Assembly: GCA_030849075.1 (NCBI GenBank)
Contig: JASAOO010003411.1
Span: 1-56,833 of the forward strand
DNA: 56,833 nt
Source of the DNA: Zelonia costaricensis
Taxonomy: Eukaryota > Euglenozoa > Kinetoplastea > Trypanosomatida > Trypanosomatidae
Direction: 5' to 3'
Part shown: positions 21,100 through 30,900 of the stretch, piece after piece
Layout: each line of letters starts with the position of its first letter
How positions within the stretch are numbered: the first letter of the stretch is position 1
Translations under genes and position numbers: made by a program
The notes under the pieces: generated by a model
Database searches by the model: none
Seen by the model: only the letters and a program-made list of their open reading frames with translations
Told to the model about the DNA's origin: nothing

Positions 21100-21948
21100 T
21101 GCATTCCTCTAGGAGAGGGCATGCGAAGAGGACACGAATAAAGGAGGAGAGGCGAATGCGTGCCAAGGGTGAAGCGTGAAGAGGGAAGAACAACAAGAAA
21201 GAAAACGGAGAAGCAGACCACTTCACGCTTTCGGCCTTCGTCACGACCGCACCACCCTCACTGCGTATACATGGACACACATTTAGGTATAGACCAGCCC
21301 CGTCGTGCGAACACCAAAGAAAACAAGCAAGGGAGGAGGAAGATGGAACGAAGTGTGTGTATGTATGCGTGCGCATGCCCAATACCCGACGCTGCAAGGG
21401 GGAGGAGGGGTAAGATAGGAAGCCAGTAGAGACGCAGCAGCAGCGACACCACTCGTGCACGGTCAGCGACAACAGAACATGAAGGGGGGGGGGAGGGGGG
21501 GGGAGGAAGACACGTATGTGGGTGCCAGATCGAGGAGGATAGGCGTGGTGGAAGGCGGGAGGGAGGGGTGTTAGAAGGTGAGGGTTTGCGCCCGGCCCCC
21601 AGTTAATCCCGCAACTGACACAGACACGAAACTCTCTTCTCCAACAAATGTGCGCGCCGCACATCAAAACACGCGCGCGAGAGAGAGACGGACAACAAGC
21701 ACAAAACTCCCCCGTCAAGAGTCAGAAAACAACAACAAAAAGAAAGTCTGCGTCACACGTCCAACGGCAGACATCGATGCCATACCCCACACAATGGAGG
21801 GAGGAGAAGCAAACATACTCGCTCGAGAAGCAGCAGCTTCGCGGGTGCACCAAGCATGCAGGCACACAAAGAAGAGCAATCACAGAGAGAGGGAGAGAGA
21901 AAACAAAGCAAACCGACTGAGTAAACGGGAAGGCGAGCGAATCACTGG

Positions 21949-24900
21949 TTACGGCACACCGACCAGCGTAAACGCGCCCCACGTATTTGAGGACATGCCC
22001 AGCCCACGCGCTTCGGCAATCGTCGTGCGCAGTGCCACCGCGTACGGATCCTGCAGCGACCACCGCATCACCTTGCGCAGGTTCGTCAGGTAAAGCGCAA
22101 TGAAGGCGCGGTGCTCGTCGTTGGGCGTGAGGCCGTGCACCACATTGAGCCGCAGCACGCGGTGAGCCCCGAGCACCATGCACATCTTCGCCGAGGCCCC
22201 GGCGTCACTGACGGACGGGTACTGGCTGCGGTTCGCGGTGAGCACGAGAAGGTCGATGTGCGTGCACAGCGGCGGCAGCGGGATGGGCGGCTGCGACGAT
22301 GCTGTGGACGGTACCGCCGTGACTGCAGCGCCAGCGGTGTTGGCGCTGCTCAGCATGATGGAGGCTGCATTAGATGCGGTGGCGGCGCCAGGGGCCGCCG
22401 CGCCGGTGCTGCTGCTGCCACTGATGGGCATCGTAGCGGCCATGCCAGTGGCCTGCTGCTGCTGGTGTTGCTGCGCCTGCGCACGGACAAGCTGCAGGTT
22501 ATTCGTCAGGTCCTGTATCGTGACAACGCCGTCGGCGACCCGGATGAGACCCGGGTCCACTGGGGCGAGGAATATGAGTGCCCGAGTGCGGATGTCGGTG
22601 AAGGCCTGGATGAGCTCTTTGCGGGTGCAGCCGCGGTGCACGCGCCACGTGCGCAGCAGCTCGTCGAACGTGTAGTCCTTCTCCGCCTGCTGCTGTGCCG
22701 CAAAGGACGATGCCGCCGCGTCGGCCGGAACGTTGCTGCTCCGCAGGCTCGCGTCACCCCCGGCAGCCGCTTGCGGCGTCACGAGCGAGTCGGCGAGGGA
22801 TTGCGGCGCCGATGCGGCGTCGGCAGCGGCGGAGGGGAGCTGCACCGAGGTCGGCGGCGGCACCTTTGTCCCGGGTGCCTTGGCTGGCGGCTGCGGCTGC
22901 GGCCGCGCGTTGGGCGACGTCGGCGCGCACGGCACGAAGGTCGGCATCATCAGAGGGGCCGAGGCGGTCGAAACGCTGCCGGTGGTGTTGCCGTCGTACG
23001 GCAAGAATATGTACTTGCACGCCGCGGGGTCCAGCGCCCCACACCCCTCACCGCCTCCACGCAGGGGCGACGGCGTCGGGCCTGTCATGCCGTGGTGCAC
23101 GAAGTGCGTCATGGACGGCGTCACAATCAGCGTGAACTGCTCCCCCAGCGGCGCCTCCTCGTCCCCGTAGCTCGGCGATGGCAAGAGCCCGGCAAAGGGC
23201 AGGTGGATGAGGGAGACGTCCGGCATGATGATGACCGTCTCGGCATCCTGGTACGTGACGTGGTCGCGCCGCAAGCGGTCCACGATGGGCTGCCACGCGT
23301 CTGCGTAGAGGTTGCGCAGGCACGAGGTTGTCTCCTCCTCCAGCGCCGCGCGCAGGGCGTGCGGGGTGACGTTGGCCAGGTTCGGGCTGCCCGCGGTACT
23401 CGCCGCACCCGTGCTGGCACGCGCCATGGCAGAGCCGAAGGGGTGCGGCGCGGAGGCGGGGCTGGCATCGGCCGAGCTGGTTGCGTCGGCGCCGGTCATG
23501 GACACCTCGACGGAGAGGGACATGAGCACAGAGGAGAGGGCGTCCTTGCTGTGGTACTCCTTCAGGGATATCTGGGTCCGCAGCTTCATGAAGCTCGCCG
23601 TGCCCGGCGGCCGCACGACGATGTCGCACTGCGCCCCGTACTCCGTCGTGAACTCGGCGAAGTAGAACACAAAGAGCGACTGCGGATGGGCAAGAAGCGC
23701 GAAGTCGACCGCCTCGGCGGGGCTGTACGGGATGACGTAGTGCCGCACGCTGCGAGGCACGAGCAGTAGCTGCGCCGCCGTCTCCATCATCTCCATGGCA
23801 CCGCGGAAGTAGGTCGTGTGCACCTTCGAGGGCTTGCGCTCCTGCCCGCCCTCTGCGTTCCCGGGCGCCGCTCCGGCACCCGCCACTGCCCCGGCAGCCC
23901 CAGCGCCGCCGCTGCCGCCAGCCCCGCCTGCCTGCGTGTTCGCCCCACGAGGGGAGCTGCTCAGCAGCGGCGAACTCGTGCCGCTGGTGCTCGAGCCCGG
24001 CGCGTGGTCGGACCCGGCGCGTGACGCCCCCACCGGGAGCTCGAGCACGTCGGTGCCGGCTGCGGCCGCGGCCGGGCGGCTGCAAATCGAAACGTTCGCG
24101 AGCCCGGTCGGGGGCGGGACGTAGGTGCTGGTGACGGACTTGCCAGGCGGCGCCGCGCTGCCCACCACCGCCGCGGTTTTCGTCGTCGCCTTCACGGCGG
24201 CGGTCGTAACAGTCGGCGTCGGCGCCCCGGCGGACGGCTTCGGTGGCGGCCTCTTCAGGTTGATCAAGTCCGCCGCCTCCTCCGCCTCGATGCTGGCGAC
24301 CAGCTGGGGTTCGTGGGGGTGGTGCGGCGGCATGGCCGACTCCGCGGGTGCTGCCGCCTCTTCCAGCGCACCCGCCTCGAGGCCTTCTGCCGGCTCGTCG
24401 CTGACGCGCGGGGCGGCATCGACGGGGCGCAGCACCTCGTGCGCCTCGAGCCGCCGCTGCGCCTCCTCATCGACGTCCTCGGCCGCCTCCACGTCGCCGC
24501 CGTCGGACTGGCCGGCAGTGCTGCTGCCCTCGCTGTGGTCGGCGCCGGCGTTTGCCACGCCGGCGCTGTTGCCGCTGCCACTGCCGACGCCGCCGAGGGG
24601 CTCGACCAGTTGGCTAGGGAAGCCGTGCAGGGGCACGTTCATGCTGCCGGCGAGCGAGGGCGGCTGCGTGACGCGGCCCGGGTCCTTCGGCGGCGCCGTC
24701 ATGAGCGTGGCGGAGGTGAAGGAGGAGGTGTCAACACCCTCTTCGTACTCCTCGTCTTCGCCGTCTCCGCCGTCGTCACGCAGGAGCGACGAGGAGCCGT
24801 CCGCTGCCGCGTCCTCGTCCGCCTCCGTGTCCACACCGCGACTGCGCGCCATACGCGCGACCGCCATCGACAGCTCCGCGGGCCGACTGCCATACATGCT

Positions 24901-27900
24901 GTGGTTCGACAAGAAGCCGCCGGGGCCGTCGTCGTCCTCGTCCTCGTCGTCCCCCTTCTCCTCGTCTTCATTGCCGCTGTCCCCGCTGTGGCCGAACTGG
25001 CAGTCCTCGCCGAGCATCGACGACGACCGGCGGAGCTCCTCCTCCTTGGCGAGCATCATGCCGAGGTCCCCGCTGCTGTTGCACAGGCCGCTGTCCACGT
25101 AGCGGAAGTCGCCGCCGCTTGCCTCCGAGTCGCTGGTCAGGCCGCCGCCGCCGGTGTAGGTGAGGGACGGGTCGACCTGCACGGTGGCGTCATCGAGGTA
25201 GGCGTAGTGCACTAGCCACCGCGCGCTATCGAGGGCGATATGGCGGCAGTCCTCGTCGAGCGTCTCGGCAAGGGCAAAGGCGTTGAGGGTGGCCTCGTGG
25301 TGCGTGCGGGCCTGCATGTTGTGGTTCTCCGAGGCGTAGGCCGCCGACAGCGCCGCGTTCGCCTTGCCGAGCTCGACCCAGTTGCCGAGGTTGCGGGCCT
25401 TGGCGGCCCAGCTCTGCATCACCTTGATGGCGTCAGCCGACTTGTTGAGCCCCATCCGTGCCTTGGCCCGCATGCTCAGCAGCGCCCCGCTCCACTCCGC
25501 CGACTTCTCCTGCACCTTCTCGCGGCTGTCGAGGGCGGCGACGCAGGCGTCGTACTGACCCAGCTCCAGGTTCGCGCGAGCGAGCGCCTCGAGCGCGAAG
25601 CGGCGGTCCGCCGCGGCGTCGTCGCCCTCCTCGCCGGTCGCCAGCTTCTCGAGCTCCTCCGCCGTCTTCACCACGTCCATGTACATGCCAGCCGCCTCCT
25701 GCCCCGCCACAATGTTCCGCATCGTCTCGCGACTCACCTCCTTGTCCTCGTACCCCTTCGCCAGCTCGCTGACCTTCGCCCACGCCTCGCGTGCCTTGTC
25801 CGCAGACTTGGCTGCCGTGTGCAACCGCGCGAGACTGAGCATAGAGTTATAGGCGAGCAGCTTGTCGTGGCACTCGTTCGCGTACTCCATGACAAGCGTG
25901 TGGTAGTGGATCGCCGTCGTCGGCTTCTCGAGCGCGCGGTAGACATTGGCCAACTTGCTCAGCACAACGCTCTCGCACGCGCGCGAGTCCATGCGCTCCT
26001 CATCCGCGACCACAGCACGCAGGTCCTTGGCCGCGGTCGAGGCTGTCAGCTCGCGGTTGATCATGTTGTCGGCAATGAGCACGTCCTCCTCGTCCCACAG
26101 GAAGAACTCCTCGTCGAGGGGGACGACCTGACCCCACCCCTGCAGCTGCGCGCTCGCCGGCCCCGCCTCGGCTGGCCCGTGGGGCGGGCCGACGCTGCTC
26201 CCCGCCCCGCCGCCACCGCCGCCACCACCACCAGCCGCAGCCGCACCAGCGCCGCCGTTGCCACCCTCGTCAGCGGCGAATGGCCCCGTCGAGGACTGCG
26301 GTGAGGAGAAGTGCCCGCGCGGCGAGGCGTGACTCACACGCCGGCGGGGCTGCACCGCGGCGCTGGCCGCCTCCACTTCGCTCATCGATATGACCAGCGC
26401 GTGGGAGTACACCTTGAGCGCCTCCTCCCAGTTCTTGATGAGGGAGTGGGCGTCACCGCTGACAATGAAGATGTCGCGCAGTGCCTTGCGGATGTGCGAC
26501 TTCGCCTCGCGCAGCGCGAAGAGCGCCGTCATGCACTCGCTGGAGCTTTCCATGTGCAGCCGGTAGGCGGGCTGCGGCGTGGACGGCGGGGCGGTCGTGG
26601 CGCTGGGGGTGCGCCCGGCGCTGTGTGCGCGGCCCGCCGGCGCCGTCAGCGTCGCACTCGACTCCGCCGTCCCGCCCTGGCAGGGCCCCGCGGCACTGTT
26701 GGGGTACAGGGAGGCACTGCGCCGGCTGCGCTCGTCATCCTCGACCTGCAGGTTCGGGCTGCCGCCGTAGAGGAGCGAACACTCGTTGGCGGACACCGAC
26801 TCCGCCACGCCAGCGGCCGCGGACGCGCCGGCCGCCGTCACGCGCCGCGCCCGCAGTGGGACCTCGTCGGGGGAGTCCCAGCCGCGGCTGCTGTGGCCTT
26901 CACCCAGCGGCGACGGCGTCTGGCCTGGCGAGTGGCTCAACGGGATGCGCAGCGGCGGTACCTCAATGGTCTGCGCTGCGTCACGGCCCGCCCCCGTGAC
27001 GCTCACAGGGTTCGTCAGCACCGCACCGGCGCGTTGCGCGTGCGTTGGAGTGGTGTGGGCGCGCGGGTTGCTGTGGGTCTCGTCGCCGCCGTCGTCGCTG
27101 CAAGGCTCCACGCCGGTGGCGGCCGCGGCCATGGCAGTGCCGGCACCCACACTGCGTGGGGAGGCAGAGCTGGAGGCGCGGTAAAGCTGCTCCATCCCCT
27201 GCACCGCTCGGGGCGACCCCAGCGACCCCGTCGCCGTGGTCACTGCCGCTATCGTGTCCGCGAGCCGCACCTCCTCCAGCGCGCGTCGCAGCTCTGTGCG
27301 AATCGCGTAGATCCATGCGTCGCTCTCCTGCAACAGCTGGTCCACCTGCGTGACAGCGCGCAGGGCCCGCTCGCCGTCGAACTCGGCGAGGCACCGGGCG
27401 TACAGCATGAAGACGGTGATCTTGACGGAGCTGACGTACGTGCGCAACACGACGTCCTCGGCGGTGTAGGGGTCCTCGGTGGGGTGGAGAATCTCGCGCC
27501 ACATGGGCGGCCGCACGAGGGCTGAGTTGGGTTTGTTCTCGATCAGCGGCTCAAGCAGCAGGGCCGCCTTGCGTGGCTGGTTGAGGAGCAGCAGTCCTTT
27601 GCAGATCACGATGAGGCTGCACGGCACGGCGGTGAGGAGCCGCTTCGGGGTGCCACCCTTTGCTTGCCAGCGCTGCAGCGAGCGTTGCGAGCTGTACGCG
27701 CTGCTCACGGCGTTGCTCAGCTCCTCGCGCCGCTCCCGCACGTTCACCTCATGCTCGGCCTGTGTTACGTAGGAGAGGGCCAGCATCCGCTCGCTCTCGG
27801 CCACACGCCAAACCAGCTCCAGGTCATCTTCGGCGGCGTCCGTGGCGCCAGGGATGTGCTCCTCCGCCGTCGTCAGGCTGCCGGAGCCGGCAACGCGGAG

Positions 27901-30900
27901 GTGCAGGTTGCGGTGGAAGCCCTGCGGCGTCGCGTCGGTGGCGGCCGATTTCGCCCCCAGCCCAGCCGCCGCGGCCGAGACCGCGTTCGCCATGTTGGCC
28001 GTGGTAGACCCCAGTGATGAGGCGGAGTGTCCGACGGAGGTGTTGGGGCTAAAGGCGCTGTTGCTGGCGTTGGCGGCGTCGGTGGCCAGCAGCGACTTCT
28101 TCGCGATGTTGACAGCGAAGCGGAAGAGGTCGACGGAGCGCTTGTACTCCTTCAGCTTCATGAGCTGCGACCCGCGCTCCATGTACGCGGCGAAGAGCTC
28201 CGTTTCCCGGACGCGGCGGCGCAGCATCTGCATCACCTGCGCGCAGTTCATGAAGTACCTCTCTGCCTTGCCGAGGTCGTTGAAGGCCGCGTGGGCCAGC
28301 CAGCACTTCTTCAGCAGGTACACGTACGACCGCAGCAGCTTTGAGCGACAGTCGCCGAAGCGGAGGATGTAGTCGCCGCGCGGACGCGGCGCCAGCACCT
28401 GCAGCATCTGCTCGCACAGAGCCGCCTGCGGTAGCACAAATTGAACGGTTTCGATGACCGCGCCGTACACCCGGCACGCCGCCTGGGCGCGGACGAGAAA
28501 CACCATCGACTGCAGGTAGCGCATCGCCGAGAAGATGGTCTGGTTGTGGCTTGTCCAGTCCTTCTTCTCGAACTTGAAGTGTTTCTGCGCGTTGGTGAGC
28601 GCCTCCACCGACTTGCCCGACGCGAGGCGGGCGTTGATGAGAGACACGATGGCGCGCTGCCGCGCACGGAACTCGCCGAAAGCGCCGGCGACGAGGCGCT
28701 CCTCCAGCGCCGCCCGCTCCGCCTCCTCCAGGCGCGGCGGCTTCGCCGTCAGGCACTGCTCCCCGCGCTTGTGCAGCGCTGCCGACCACGACATGTTCAC
28801 AATGCGCTCGAGCACCAACGCCTCCAGCGCGCTGTAGAGGCCCTTCGCGCTTGCCGCCCCGGCCGCCGTGGAGGATGCTGGTGTGGGTTGTGCGCCTGGG
28901 TTGGCGCCGAAGCCGCCTGCCACCACCGCGCCTGCGCCACCGATGTACGGTGTGTTGAGCGTGACGGTGGGCATGGAGAGCGCGCTCGACTCCATCGCTC
29001 GGCGGCTGAACGCGTCCTCGCTCGGCTCAGCCGGCGCACTCGTCACATCCTCGATGTGGCGCTGGGCATGGTTCGTCACGGCGGCGCTGTTGTTGCAGAA
29101 GGGCTGCTGCGGCTCCGGCGGGGGCGTGAGCGGCTCCGACGGCGTCATGACGAGCGCGAACGGCGTCCACGCGGTCGACCGGTCCGTGGGACCGACGGTG
29201 AAGAGGCCAGAGCTGTTGATGGGGCCCGCCGCGGTCGGCTCAGCGTCAGACGCGGCCCCATCGCGGCTTATCAGCAGCGAGGTGGCGAGCGGGGTGCTGT
29301 GCGCCGACACCGCCGCCGTGCTCACGTTCGAGGAGAGCAGCTGGTGGGCGACGAGCTGCGGGGTTGGCGCGCTGCCGTGCCGAGCTGCCAGCGATGGCGA
29401 CGTGGTTGCCGCTCCTGCTGCTGCGGCGCTGCTGGGGGTGCCGCGGGAGGAGGTGTCCTCTACGCGGAACTTGGAGGGCGTGAGCTCCATCGCGCCCCCC
29501 GCCACGGCGGTGCTCGGCGCTGCTGGGGGAGGGGCGGTGCTGGCCGAGGCCGCTGCCACGAGGGGCTGAGCGGTGAGGCTGTGCGGGGCGGACGAGGACG
29601 GCGGCGCCACACTTGTGCTGCTGCTCTTGCCCACAGCCGCGGTGGCATCCGCCGCGGCCGGCTCGGTCGGCGGACGGGGGTCCGTGTAGCTCGTGGCACC
29701 TCCCCCCGCATTCGGCACCGCCGCGGGGACTGGAGCCGCGAAGCACGTCCCGCGACGCTGATGACGGCGGGTGGCGGCCGACTCGCTATACCGCACCGTG
29801 CGGCTGCGCATGCTGCGGTAGAGCAGGCTGTAGCGGCGCTCCCGCTTACTATCCGACCACGCGTCGGAGCCGAAGAAGAAGGCGGTGGCGAGGCGGCAGA
29901 GAGTCTTCGTATCCGTGATGCACTCCAGCCGCTGCAGTGCCGGCGGGGGTGCGAGGAGCGACACCGTGGCGGCGGAGAGCTGCGCTGGCGCGCCCGACAG
30001 GGTGTGACTCACGCTAGGGATCTCCTCCCCACCCGTCGCAGCGGCCGGCTGCGTCGCCGGCGTGGCGGCAGGGGACGCGTCCGGCTCCGCAGCGGCCACG
30101 CTCGCCTCGGCCAGGCGCTGCACATCCGCTTCGATGACCTCCTCCAGGTACGTGGCCCACGTGTTGGCGACGGCCTTGCGGTACGTCATCTCAAGCCGCG
30201 CGACGAGGTCGTCCATGACGAGCGTCGGGTCGTCCAGCATGCCTCGAATCGTGTTCGACGCCCCAGACGGGGCACCGCCGGCACCGGTGGATGGGGCGGC
30301 CGCCTTCGACGCTGACGCTGCCGCGCTCCCCACTCCGGCGGCGCCTGCAGAGGCGGACGGTCCGGCGGTGGAGGACGACGCCGGTGGAGCTGCTGAGGCC
30401 GACGAGCCAGAGGCCGCTGCTGCCGCGGCACCTCCGCTGGCAGCCCCGGCGCTTCCGCCCCCGCCGGACGCGGCACCCGCCCCACTCCCAGCTGACGCCG
30501 CCGCCCCTGATCCTGGTGCAGCACCCCCCGTTGCGTTGGGCGAGGACCCTGCGGCAGCAGCGGTGGCAGTGCCAGACGACGGCGCGGCACCGCTGCCAGC
30601 GCTGGGGCTGCCAGCGGCTGCGGATGCCCCCGGCAGCCCACGCGGCGATGCCGCCGCGCTCGCGAGGACGTCGACGTCGGCGCGCCGCAGCCGCTCTGCG
30701 TTCCGGTGGATGATGGTGAGCAGCTTGCGCGGCTTGGGGGTCTGCAGCATGCACAGCACCATCTCCCGCCCATCGTCGCGCAGGAAGCTCGCACACAGGG
30801 TGCACTCTGCAATCGTGATGTGGTGCTGCTCCCCAATCCACTCCGACAGCTCCTCCACGACGGCGGCCCAGTCGATGTACGGGATGGCGTCCACCTCGTC

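Larger units (their letters stand above)
19137..21948. other. Intergenic region, C2-like to giant CHAT gene
   Basis: About 2.8 kb covering the 3' UTR of the giant gene. It has a (AC)14 run (21063-21090), poly-G runs and a compositionally ordinary stretch at about 19740-20230. The 263-codon frame at 19866-20657 is not protein-like. Confidence 0.55.

Noticed and set aside
22111..23769. 552-codon plus-strand frame opposite the CHAT-like domain
   Set aside because: Antisense shadow; the minus-strand frame has clear domain motifs.
28441..30315. 624-codon plus-strand frame inside the giant gene
   Set aside because: It is the antisense shadow of GC-rich coding sequence; Arg/Gly/His-rich with no fold.
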